Of a stretch of 64,000 nucleotides of DNA, positions 27,100 to 36,878 are shown in pieces. Source of the stretch: Sphingomonas hominis (GTDB taxonomy: Bacteria; Pseudomonadota; Alphaproteobacteria; Sphingomonadales; Sphingomonadaceae). Both the position numbers and the translations under genes were made by a program. Where the stretch lies: NCBI RefSeq assembly GCF_013328205.1, contig NZ_JABULH010000002.1, positions 186,001 through 250,000 of the forward strand, given 5' to 3'. The notes below the pieces were generated by a model. The model saw only the letters and a list, made by a program, of their open reading frames with translations. It ran no database searches and had not been told where the DNA came from. Numbering within the stretch: the stretch's first letter is position 1; each line of letters opens with the position of its first letter.

Positions 27100-27150
27100 G
27101 GCGGGAAGGTAAGGCAGGATTGCCTTACCTGCAACGTTGCTTGCGAGAGA

Positions 27151-27187
27151 GAAGAAGCGGGATCCCGGCTCACGGCCAGGATGACGG
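27151..27187. repeat. Single REP-like arm
   Basis: GAAGAAGCGGGATCCCGGCT and CACGGCCAGGATGACGG, one diverged arm. It lies between the antitoxin promoter and the acnA terminator. Confidence 0.65.
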
Positions 27188-27200
27188 GTAGATACGAAAT

Positions 27201-27227
27201 GCCCGCGTCGCTCGTCACGACGCGGGC
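27201..27227 (-). terminator. Terminator of acnA
   Basis: GCCCGCGTCG pairs with CGACGCGGGC (10 base pairs) around a seven-base loop, 29 bases past the acnA stop; ATTTCG follows on the minus strand. Confidence 0.75.
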
Positions 27228-27255
27228 TCCCTTGTCACTCAGTCCTCAGCGCCGA

Positions 27256-29943
<2,688 letters not shown>

Positions 29944-30144
29944 GGGGCGTCCTTTGCTGTTGCACCGGCGGGCTCGGGGAGGCGGGGAAGACCCGCGCGG
30001 GCGCCGACGATAGCCTGATGGTTGGCCTGAATATAAGGTCGCCGCGGGCGATAGCAGCGCTTCGCGGGTGCGAAAAGGGGTAGGGTGTGCGCCTTTTTGT
30101 TTCTGCGGGCGTTGTGGCGCGCGAACGGGGAAGGGGCGGGCACG

Positions 30145-30681
30145 ATGGCGCGCAAGTTGAAGGTATTCCGCACGGCGGCAGGGTTCCACGACGCCTATGT
30201 CGCCGCGCCGAGCCGCAAAGCCGCGCTCGCCGCCTGGGGCGCGGAACGGGACCTGTTCGCGCACGGCGCGGCGGAGGAGGTGACCGACCCTGCGCTGATG
30301 AAGGAACCGCTCGCGCACCCGGGCGAGGTGATCAAGCGGTCGCGCGGCAGCGCGGCGGAGCAATTTGCGGCGCTGCCGGCCGACGCGCCCAAGCCGAAGC
30401 GCGCGGCGAAGGCGCGAGCGGCCGAGGCTGATCCGGCGGCGAAGCCTGCGCCGAAACCATCGCGTGACGCGCTCGACGCCGCGCAGGATGCGGTCGATGC
30501 CGCCGAGCGCGACTGGCGCAAGGTGCAGCGCGGTCTGGCCGCGCGGCAGGCCGCGCTCGATCGTGAGCGGCGTGAAGCGACCGAGCGGCACGAGCAGGCG
30601 CTCGCCGACCTCGAACGCACCCGCCGCCGCGCGCAGGAAGCGTATAACGCGGGGCTCGCCGCTTGGCGCGAGGCGCGGTGA
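30145..30681 (+). CDS. Alanine/arginine-rich coiled-coil-like protein
   Basis: A 178-residue soluble protein. The first 100 residues form a compact domain ([43 protein letters not shown]). An Ala/Pro/Lys linker follows, then a charged helix (about 110-178) of heptad-like form ([46 protein letters not shown]). Similar sphingomonad proteins are often labelled TolA-like because of the coiled coil, but there is no membrane anchor, so that is weak. It is divergent from acnA. Confidence 0.7.
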   Translation: MARKLKVFRTAAGFHDAYVAAPSRKAALAAWGAERDLFAHGAAEEVTDPALMKEPLAHPGEVIKRSRGSAAEQFAALPADAPKPKRAAKARAAEADPAAKPAPKPSRDALDAAQDAVDAAERDWRKVQRGLAARQAALDRERREATERHEQALADLERTRRRAQEAYNAGLAAWREAR

Positions 30682-30712
30682 GGTTGGCGTGTCTGTGTCG
30701 GATCGGCCGTGA

Positions 30713-30749
30713 GTAGAAGCGGGGCCCCGGATCAAGTCCGGGGTGACGG
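30713..30749. repeat. Single REP-like arm
   Basis: GTAGAAGCGGGGCCCCGGAT and CAAGTCCGGGGTGACGG, near consensus. It lies between convergent genes. Confidence 0.7.
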
Positions 30750-30780
30750 GTGAGTTGGGGAGGGTAGGCTCAATCCCGCG

Positions 30781-31614
30781 TCAGTCGTTGCCGCCGACCC
30801 AGTCGCCCAGCCCGCCGAGCACCGATCCCTCGCCGCGATTGCCGCCGCGTCCGCCCGCGGCCTGGAGCATCCGCCCGGCGAGCCGCGCGAACGGCAGCGA
30901 CTGGATCCAAACAGTGCCGGGCCCACGCAGCCGCGCGAAGAACGCGCCCTCGCCGCCGGTGAACATCGTGCGGACGCCGCCGACCGTCACCAGGTCGAAG
31001 TCGACCGACGGCGTATAGGCGGCGAGGCAGCCGGTATCGACGTGGAGTTCCTCGCCCGCGCGCAGCTCGCGTTTCACCACCGTGCCGCCCATCTGGACGA
31101 ACACCCAACCGTCGCCGTCCAATCGCTGCATCACGAAGCCCTCGCCGCCGAACAGCCCGGTCATCACGCGGCGCTGAAATGCGACGCCGATCTGCACGCC
31201 CTTGGCGGCGGCGAGGAAGCTGTCCTTCTGGCAGATCAATGTGCCGCCCAGGTCGGCCAGGCGCAGCGGCAGGATCGAGCCCGGCGTCGGCGAGGCAAAG
31301 GCGACGCGCGCCTTGCCCGATCCCTGATGCGTGAACACGGTGGTGAACAGGCTCTCGCCCGTCACCAGCCGTTTGCCCGCGCCGAGCAGCGCGCCCATGA
31401 AGCCGGCGCCAGAGCCCGACGAACTACCGTCGCCGAACACGGTGGTCATTGCGATGCTCGCGTCCTTCCACACCATCGCGCCGGCCTCCGCGACCGCGCT
31501 TTCACCGGGGTCGAGCTCGATCTCGACGAATTGCAGCTCCTGACCCTTGATCTCGAAATCGACGTCGTCGGCGATGCCGTCACGACGCATGTGCGACCAG
31601 GGACTGTTGGGCAT
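30781..31614 (-). CDS. AIM24/TIGR00266 family protein
   Basis: A 277-residue beta-rich protein of the AIM24 (TIGR00266) family. The fingerprints are IDFEIKGQELQFVEIELDPGESAVAEAGAMVWKD-like opening, TTVFTHQGSGKARVAFASPTPGSILPLRL, SFLAAAKGVQIGVAFQRR and GLFGGEGFVMQRLDGDGWVFVQ. The family forms trimeric double-beta-sheet assemblies of unclear function. No signal peptide. A Gly-rich C-terminus ends in GGLGDWVGGND. Start MPNSPWSH lies beyond an AAGGAGCCG ribosome site. It is divergent from argD. Confidence 0.9.
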   Translation of the reverse strand: MPNSPWSHMRRDGIADDVDFEIKGQELQFVEIELDPGESAVAEAGAMVWKDASIAMTTVFGDGSSSGSGAGFMGALLGAGKRLVTGESLFTTVFTHQGSGKARVAFASPTPGSILPLRLADLGGTLICQKDSFLAAAKGVQIGVAFQRRVMTGLFGGEGFVMQRLDGDGWVFVQMGGTVVKRELRAGEELHVDTGCLAAYTPSVDFDLVTVGGVRTMFTGGEGAFFARLRGPGTVWIQSLPFARLAGRMLQAAGGRGGNRGEGSVLGGLGDWVGGND

Positions 31615-31721
31615 GGAACGGCTCCTTCTTCACTGACGGTGTGTTATAGACGTGCCACAGCGGTGGCGCAACGTGGAGCCGGGTTGATTCGCCGGTAACT
31701 CACCCAGTATTAGACGCATTC

Positions 31722-31742
31722 GGGCGACCGCGTTGGTCGCCC
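31722..31742 (+). terminator. Terminator-like hairpin in the argD leader
   Basis: GGGCGACC pairs with GGTCGCCC (eight base pairs) around GCGTT, followed by TTGCTGTTTG. It lies 27 bases before the argD start, inside the probable leader. It could be an attenuator; a divergent reading as a terminator of another unit is unlikely since no gene precedes it on this strand. Confidence 0.5.
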
Positions 31743-31769
31743 TTGCTGTTTGAACGAGGAGAAGCTCCT

Positions 31770-32975
31770 GTGTCCGCTTCCATACCCGCATTGATGCCCG
31801 TCTACCCGCGGTGCGACGTGCGACCGGTGCGAGGCGAGGGGGTGTACCTCTACGGCGAGCGCGGCGAGCAGTATCTCGACTTCGCGAGCGGGATCGCGGT
31901 CAACGCGCTCGGCCACGCGCATCCGGCGCTGACCAAGGCGATCGCGGATCAGGCCGCGACGCTGATGCACGTGTCGAACCTGTACGGCAGCCCGCAGGGC
32001 GAGGCGTTCGCGCAGAAACTGGTCGACGCGTCGTTCGCCGACACGTTGTTCTTCACCAACTCGGGCACCGAGGCGGTCGAGTGCGCGATCAAGACCGCGC
32101 GCCGCTACCATTTCGCGAACGGCAACCCCGAGCGCCACACGCTGATCACGTTCAACAACGCGTTCCACGGCCGCACGATGGGCGCGATCAGCGCGACCAA
32201 CCAGGCGAAGATGCGCGATGGGTTCGAGCCGCTGCTGCCGGGCTTCGCTTATGCGCCGTTCAACGATCTGGACGCGGCGCTCGCGCTGGTCGACGACCAC
32301 ACCGCCGGGTTCATGGTGGAGACGATCCAGGGCGAGGGCGGGGTGTCGGCGGCGACACCTGAGTTCATCCAGGGCTTGCGCCGCGCGGCCGACGAGCACG
32401 GACTCCTGCTGGTGCTCGACGAGGTGCAGTGCGGTTATGGGCGCACGGGCAAGATGTGGGCGTACGAGCATTACGGTATCACCCCCGACATCATGTCGGT
32501 TGCGAAGGGGATCGGCGGCGGCTTTCCGCTCGGCGCGTGCCTCGCGACCGCGGAAGCCGCGAAGGGGATGGTGTTCGGGACCCACGGCTCGACCTATGGC
32601 GGCAACCCGCTAGCGATGGCGGCGGGCGAGGCGGTGCTGGGCGTGATCCAGGGCGAGGGGTTCCTCGATCACGTGACCGAAATGGGCGAGCGGTTGCGCG
32701 CGGCCTTGGAGCAGATGATCCCCAACCACGATCATTTGTTCGAGCCGGGCCTGCGCGGGATCGGGCTGATGACGGGCGTCAAGCTCAAGCCCGAGGCTGA
32801 CGCGCGGCAGTTCGTGGCGCATCTGCGCGACCGTCACGGGCTGCTGCTGGTGTCGGCGGGCGAGAATGTCGTGCGCATCCTGCCGCCGCTGATCATTGAG
32901 GAGCCGCATATCGACGAGTTCGTCAGCAAGCTGAGCGACGGCGCGCGCGTGTTCGTGCCGGCCGCCGACGATTGA
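31770..32975 (+). CDS. argD: Acetylornithine/succinyldiaminopimelate-type aminotransferase
   Basis: A class III PLP-dependent aminotransferase of arginine biosynthesis, 401 residues. The PLP lysine is K246 in MSVAKGIGGGFPLGA, the PLP-N1 aspartate is D217 in LLVLDEVQCGYGRTG, and phosphate-cup residues lie in NSGTEAVECAIKTAR. The GTG start at 31770 is chosen because GAGGAG lies eight bases upstream. It is followed after 137 bases by argF in the same direction, so the two probably form an arg operon. The upstream hairpin at 31722-31742 may regulate it. It can also serve as a lysine-pathway DapC, as in enteric ArgD. Confidence 0.93.
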   Translation: MSASIPALMPVYPRCDVRPVRGEGVYLYGERGEQYLDFASGIAVNALGHAHPALTKAIADQAATLMHVSNLYGSPQGEAFAQKLVDASFADTLFFTNSGTEAVECAIKTARRYHFANGNPERHTLITFNNAFHGRTMGAISATNQAKMRDGFEPLLPGFAYAPFNDLDAALALVDDHTAGFMVETIQGEGGVSAATPEFIQGLRRAADEHGLLLVLDEVQCGYGRTGKMWAYEHYGITPDIMSVAKGIGGGFPLGACLATAEAAKGMVFGTHGSTYGGNPLAMAAGEAVLGVIQGEGFLDHVTEMGERLRAALEQMIPNHDHLFEPGLRGIGLMTGVKLKPEADARQFVAHLRDRHGLLLVSAGENVVRILPPLIIEEPHIDEFVSKLSDGARVFVPAADD

Positions 32976-32983
32976 CCCAAGTA

Positions 32984-33106
32984 TCCTCCCCACTCGTGGG
33001 GAGGGGGACCATGCGCAGCATGGTGGAGGGGGGTTGAGCGGAGCGTGTTGGGGCGATGCCCCTCCACCAGCTTCGCTGGTCCCCCTCCCCGCGCAGCGGG
33101 GAGGAT
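32984..33106. repeat. Two-arm GC-rich palindromic element between argD and argF
   Basis: The left half starts CTCCCCACTCGTGGGGAGGG and continues with ACCATGCGCAGCATGGT. The right half has CCACCAGCTTCGCTGGT and ends CTCCCCGCGCAGCGGGGAGG. Each half folds into small hairpins and the two halves are roughly inverted. The end of the element, GGGGAGGA, supplies the ribosome site of argF. Confidence 0.75.
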
Positions 33107-33112
33107 AAAGTG

Positions 33113-34030
33113 ATGCGCCATTTCCTGAACCTGTCCAATGCCGGCGCCGACGCGATCGCGGCGATGCTCGACGACGCATTGACCCGCAAGCAAGCCCGCG
33201 CCGGCTGGCCCAAGGGCAAGGTCGACGCCGACGCGCCGCTCTCGGGGCGCGTGCTCGCGATGATCTTCGAGAAGAATTCCACCCGCACGCGCGTGTCGTT
33301 TGACATGGCGATCCGCCAGCTCGGCGGGAAGTCGATCGTGATGGAGGCGGGGCAGATGCAGCTCGGTCGCGGCGAGACGGTCGCCGACACCGCGCGCGTG
33401 CTCTCGGGATATGTCGACGCGATCATGATCCGCACCGACGACCATGCCAAGGTCGAGGAGATGGCGCATTACGCGAGCGTCCCCGTCATCAACGGGCTGA
33501 CCGACGCGTCGCACCCGTGCCAGATCATGGCGGACCTGCTCACGATCATCGAGAGCGGCAAGTCGCTGCCCGGCCTCAAGGTCGCGTGGCTGGGTGACGG
33601 CAATAACGTGCTCGCCTCGATCGTGGAAGCCGCGGGGCTGATGCACTTCGACGTCGTCGCTGCCTGCCCGCAGGGGTTCCAGCCGGAGGAGGAGGCGATT
33701 ACCCGCGCATCGGGACGTGCACGCGTCGTCGCCGACCCACGCGAGGCAGTCGAGGGCGCGGACATCGTCGTCACCGATACCTGGATCTCGATGGGGCAGG
33801 CGCAGGCCGATGCGAAGCTCGCCGCGATGATGCCCTATCAGGTCGATGCCGCGCTGATGGCGCACGCCAAACCCGACGCGAAGTTCCTCCACTGCCTGCC
33901 CGCTCACCGCGGCGAAGAGGTGACACCGGACGTGATCGACGGCGCGCAGTCGCTGATCTGGGCGGAGGCGGAGAACCGGCTGCACGCGCAGAAGGCGGTC
34001 CTGCGCTGGTGCTTCGGCCAGATCGGCTGA
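33113..34030 (+). CDS. argF: Ornithine carbamoyltransferase
   Basis: Makes citrulline from ornithine and carbamoyl phosphate. The 305-residue chain has the carbamoyl-phosphate loop STRTR (56-60), HPCQ (134-137) and the ornithine-loop HCLPAHRG near residue 262. The N-terminal helix [19 protein letters not shown] and the long [27 protein letters not shown] are characteristic. The start ATG has its Shine-Dalgarno (GGGGAGGA) inside the preceding repeat element. hslO follows after 126 bases with its own leader; argD lies upstream. Confidence 0.96.
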   Translation: MRHFLNLSNAGADAIAAMLDDALTRKQARAGWPKGKVDADAPLSGRVLAMIFEKNSTRTRVSFDMAIRQLGGKSIVMEAGQMQLGRGETVADTARVLSGYVDAIMIRTDDHAKVEEMAHYASVPVINGLTDASHPCQIMADLLTIIESGKSLPGLKVAWLGDGNNVLASIVEAAGLMHFDVVAACPQGFQPEEEAITRASGRARVVADPREAVEGADIVVTDTWISMGQAQADAKLAAMMPYQVDAALMAHAKPDAKFLHCLPAHRGEEVTPDVIDGAQSLIWAEAENRLHAQKAVLRWCFGQIG

Positions 34031-34059
34031 TCGGTTGATCGGTTGATCGTCGGCGGATC

Positions 34060-34077
34060 GCCTCCCAAATAGGAGGC
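34060..34077 (+). promoter_or_regulatory. Hairpin that hides the ribosome site of the hslO leader ORF
   Basis: GCCTCC (34060-34065) pairs with GGAGGC (34072-34077) around CAAATA. The right arm contains AGGAGG, the Shine-Dalgarno for the micro-ORF at 34088. Pairing would block ribosome loading. This is the shape of an RNA thermometer or regulated leader, but activity is not shown. Direct repeats of GATCGGTTG occur just before it. Confidence 0.45.
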
Positions 34078-34087
34078 ATTCCACGAC

Positions 34088-34141
34088 ATGCTGGCTCGTT
34101 GCGCCGCCCTCGCGCTGTGCCGGTTGCTGTCGATCCGCTGA
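34088..34141 (+). CDS. 17-residue leader micro-ORF upstream of hslO
   Basis: The ORF encodes MLARCAALALCRLLSIR, with AGGAGG 11 bases upstream and a TGA that ends 15 bases before the likely TTG start of hslO. Two of its 17 residues are Cys and it is basic and hydrophobic. It may couple translation to hslO or sense cysteine/ribosome state. Chance cannot be excluded because it is so short. Confidence 0.4.
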   Translation: MLARCAALALCRLLSIR

Positions 34142-34155
34142 CGGAGCCGCCGATC

Positions 34156-35067
34156 TTGACCGACCAGATAAACGCCGACCTCGACCGCGCGCTCGGTTTC
34201 GCGATTCCCGACCGGCACGCGCGCGGGCGCGTGATGCGGCTCGGGCCGACGCTCGACACGATCCTCGCCGCGCACGCCTATCCCCCGGTGATCGAGCGCC
34301 TGCTCGCCGAAGCGCTGACGCTGACCGCGCTGATCGGCTCGACGCTCAAGGACCCGAGCGGGCAATTGACGATGCAGACGCAGACGCAGAATGGCGTCGT
34401 GACGCTGATGGTGTGCGACTATCGCGGCGGCGAGCTGCGCGGCTACGTCCAGTTCGATGCCGAGAAACTAGCGGATGTGGGCGAGGAGCCGAGCCTGTTC
34501 GCGTTGTTCGGGCAGGGTTATCTGGCGATCACGTTCGACCTCGCCAGCACCGGCGAACGTTACCAGGGGATCGTGCCGCTCGACGGCGAGACGATCGCGG
34601 ACGCGGCGCAGAGCTATTTCTTTCAGTCGGAGCAGATCCCGACCTTGCTGCGCGTCGGCGTGCGGAAGGGCGCGGACGGGCGCACGGTGGCGGGCGGGTT
34701 GTTACTCCAGCATCTGCCCGAGGGCGAGCTGGGGCGCGAGCGGTTGCACGTGCGGCTCGACCATCCCGAATGGGAGCATGTCGCGGCACTCGGCAGCACG
34801 ATGGGCGCGGACGAGCTCGCCGACGCGACTGTGCCGCTCGAGACGTTGGTGTGGCGCTTGTTCAACGAGGAGAGCGAGGTGCGCGTGCTCGACCACGCCA
34901 CGATCTCGCGCGGGTGCCGCTGCACGCCCGAGCATATCCGATCGGTGCTGGGCAAGTTCCCGCTCGCCGATCGGCTTGAGATGGCGGACGAGCACGGCGT
35001 GATCGCGGTCGATTGCGCGTTCTGCGCCACCGTCTTTCCGCTGCGCGCCGACGAGGTAGCGGCGTGA
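34156..35067 (+). CDS. hslO: Hsp33 redox-regulated chaperone
   Basis: Holdase chaperone activated by oxidative unfolding. The N-terminal substrate-binding domain has TDQINADLDRALGF, then RHARGRVMRLGPTLD and HAYPPVIERLLAEALTLTALIG. The C-terminal redox switch binds zinc through CRC and CAFC: RGCRCTPEHIRSVLGKF and DCAFCATVFPL. The frame is open from earlier (TTG at 34099, GTG at 34117); TTG 34156 is preferred because it has GGAG nine bases upstream and gives 303 residues, close to E. coli Hsp33. It follows argF, but with a hairpin/micro-ORF leader of its own. Confidence 0.92.
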   Translation: MTDQINADLDRALGFAIPDRHARGRVMRLGPTLDTILAAHAYPPVIERLLAEALTLTALIGSTLKDPSGQLTMQTQTQNGVVTLMVCDYRGGELRGYVQFDAEKLADVGEEPSLFALFGQGYLAITFDLASTGERYQGIVPLDGETIADAAQSYFFQSEQIPTLLRVGVRKGADGRTVAGGLLLQHLPEGELGRERLHVRLDHPEWEHVAALGSTMGADELADATVPLETLVWRLFNEESEVRVLDHATISRGCRCTPEHIRSVLGKFPLADRLEMADEHGVIAVDCAFCATVFPLRADEVAA

Positions 35068-35079
35068 GTGCTCCACGTT

Positions 35080-35201
35080 AAGGTTGTGGTAAGGAAATCG
35101 GGGTAGGTCCGCTTCCGTACTCGTCTAAGGCGAGTATGTTTTCTCCCAAGAAAGCGGCTCTCCCGAGCCAACCCTGGGCCGCTCGACGGGGCGGCCCTTT
35201 T
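35080..35201 (+). ncRNA. Hairpin-rich leader upstream of queC
   Basis: Between hslO and queC lie three hairpins in a row: TACTCG/CGAGTA (35118-35136), GGCTC/GAGCC (35156-35169) and a GGGCCGC/GCGGCCC stem ending at 35197 with TTTT. The order, hairpins then terminator before a pre-queuosine gene, would fit a riboswitch or attenuator. I cannot match it to a known preQ1 class. It may instead be the hslO 3-prime end. Exact boundaries are inferred. Confidence 0.4.
35176..35201 (+). terminator. Intrinsic terminator between hslO and queC
   Basis: GGGCCGC pairs with GCGGCCC (seven base pairs) around an eight-base loop and is followed by TTTTGG. It ends hslO transcription and/or attenuates queC. Confidence 0.75.
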
Positions 35202-35283
35202 GGTGTCTGGCGCGCCAAGCCCTGCCGTCAATCATGTCAAAGGGTTGCGCATCGCGACCGATTCTCCTAGCGGCGCGCGGATC

Positions 35284-35985
35284 ATGACACAGCAAACCCC
35301 TGCGGTCGTCCTCGTCTCCGGCGGGCTCGACTCGATGGTCTCCGCCGCGTTGGCGCGCGAGGCGGGCTATCCGGTGCTCGCGCTCTCGGTCGACTATAGC
35401 CAGCGCCACCGGGTCGAACTCGCCGCCGCCGCGCGCGTCGCGAAAGCGGTCGGGGCGGCGCGCCACGTCGTGCTGCCGCTCGACCTGTCGGCGTTCGGCG
35501 GCTCGGCGCTGACCGACGCGAGCATCGCGGTGCCCAAGGACGGCGTCGACGAGAGCGCGATCCCCGTCACCTACGTGCCGGCGCGCAATACGATCTTCCT
35601 GAGCCTCGCGCTCGGCTGGGCCGAGGCCGCTGGCGGGCGCGACCTGTTCGTCGGCGTCAACGCGCTCGATTACTCGGGCTATCCCGACTGCCGGCCCGAG
35701 TTCATCGCCGGGTTCGAGCGGCTGGCTGAGCTCGCCACCAAGGCGGGCGTCGAGGGCGAGCCGTTCCGCATCCACGCGCCGCTGCAACACATGACCAAGG
35801 CCGACATCGTGCGCGAGGGTGCGCGGCTCGGGCTCGACATGGGGCTGAGCTGGTCGTGCTACGACCCGACCCCAGCGGAGCAGCATTGCGGGCTGTGCGA
35901 TTCGTGCCGGCTGCGCCACAAGGGGTTCGAGGATGCGGGCGTCGCCGATCCGACCGATTACGCGGTGACCCCGCCGGCGCCCTGA
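35284..35985 (+). CDS. queC: 7-cyano-7-deazaguanine synthase
   Basis: Converts 7-carboxy-7-deazaguanine to preQ0 in queuosine synthesis, using ATP and ammonia. The PP-loop SGGLDS is at 12-17. The C-terminal zinc site uses cysteines in [23 protein letters not shown]. Core fingerprints are [12 protein letters not shown] and the [19 protein letters not shown] stretch. The 233-residue length is normal. The ATG at 35284 follows in-frame non-conserved sequence. It overlaps queE by one base, so they are co-translated. Confidence 0.96.
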   Translation: MTQQTPAVVLVSGGLDSMVSAALAREAGYPVLALSVDYSQRHRVELAAAARVAKAVGAARHVVLPLDLSAFGGSALTDASIAVPKDGVDESAIPVTYVPARNTIFLSLALGWAEAAGGRDLFVGVNALDYSGYPDCRPEFIAGFERLAELATKAGVEGEPFRIHAPLQHMTKADIVREGARLGLDMGLSWSCYDPTPAEQHCGLCDSCRLRHKGFEDAGVADPTDYAVTPPAP

Positions 35986-36617
35986 TGAGCTACGCCGTTA
36001 AAGAGATGTTCCTGACGCTCCAGGGCGAGGGCGTACAGGCCGGGCGGCGCGCGGTGTTCGTGCGCTTCGCCGGGTGCAATTTGTGGACCGGACGCGAGCA
36101 GGACCGCGCGCGCGCGATCTGCCGTTTCTGCGACACCGATTTCGTCGGCACCGACGGCGCTGGCGGGGGCAAGTTCGCCGACGCCGAGGCGCTGGTCGCC
36201 GCGGTGGCAGGCTTCTGGGGGCCGACGCCCGAGCGCCGCTTTGTCGTGCTGACCGGGGGCGAGCCGATGTTGCAGGTCGACGACGCGCTGGTCGACGCGC
36301 TGCACGCTGCGGGGTTCGAGATCGCGATCGAGAGCAACGGAACGCTCCCCGTTCACCCCGGCATCGACTGGGTGTGCATCAGCCCCAAGGCGGGCAGCGA
36401 GACGGTGCAGCGCTCGGGCGACGAGTTGAAGCTCGTCTGGCCGCAGCCGGGCAGCGATGTCGAAGCGATGGAAAGCTGGGATTTCTGCCACCTGCTGCTG
36501 CAACCGATGGACGACGCGCGGGGGCAGGCGAACGTCGACGCGGCGATCGCGCTGGTGATGGAGCGCCCGCGCTGGCGGCTGTCGCTCCAGACGCACAAGG
36601 CGCTGGGGCTGCGCTAG
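35985..36617 (+). CDS. queE: 7-carboxy-7-deazaguanine synthase
   Basis: Radical SAM enzyme that makes 7-carboxy-7-deazaguanine from 6-carboxytetrahydropterin. The cluster-binding cysteines are C31, C46 and C49, an extended CX14CX2C form known in some QueE enzymes rather than the usual CX3CX2C. SAM-contact GGEPMLQ is near 94-100. The 210-residue length is typical. It shares an A with the queC stop (TGATG). Other queuosine genes (queD, folE, queF) are not in the window. Confidence 0.95.
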   Translation: MSYAVKEMFLTLQGEGVQAGRRAVFVRFAGCNLWTGREQDRARAICRFCDTDFVGTDGAGGGKFADAEALVAAVAGFWGPTPERRFVVLTGGEPMLQVDDALVDALHAAGFEIAIESNGTLPVHPGIDWVCISPKAGSETVQRSGDELKLVWPQPGSDVEAMESWDFCHLLLQPMDDARGQANVDAAIALVMERPRWRLSLQTHKALGLR

Positions 36618-36667
36618 CCTTCGTCGTCGCGGCACTGCGCCGGGCACGTGCTGCTTCAAACGTCGGA

Positions 36668-36703
36668 AAAGAAGCGGGACCCCGGATCAGGTCCGGGGTG
36701 AAG
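36668..36703. repeat. Single REP-like arm
   Basis: AAGAAGCGGGACCCCGGATC and AGGTCCGGGGTGAAGG, one arm of the REP-like family, next to a GGGAGGGG palindrome. Confidence 0.7.
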
Positions 36704-36745
36704 GCGTCGCGTGGTGAGCGCGGCGTGATTTGGCTGCCGAACTAA

Positions 36746-36853
36746 GCTCCCCTCCCTGAAAGGGAGGGGCTGGGGATGGGTAGCCTCTCGAGCTGCCGCC
36801 GTGTGCCGTAACCATCCTACCCACCCCCGACCCCTCCCTTCTAGGGAGGGGAG
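36746..36853. repeat. GGGAGGGG inverted repeat, two arms
   Basis: The first arm (36746-36782) contains CTCCCTGAAAGGGAGGGG and GGGGATGGGTAG. The second arm (36818-36853) contains CTACCCACCCCCGACCCC and TCCCTTCTAGGGAGGGG. The arms are inverted copies. It lies between convergent queE and pyk and could act as their joint 3-prime structure. Confidence 0.8.
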
Positions 36854-36878
36854 AAGAATGGGGAGGGAGGTAAGGCGG

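Noticed and set aside
29944-30735. N-terminal extension of aconitase to about 1159 residues
   Set aside because: The extra part is Arg-rich, unlike any aconitase, and is antisense to the gene at 30145-30681.
34099-34155. hslO start at the upstream TTG or GTG
   Set aside because: Possible, but no Shine-Dalgarno precedes either; the TTG at 34156 has GGAG at normal distance and gives the usual length.
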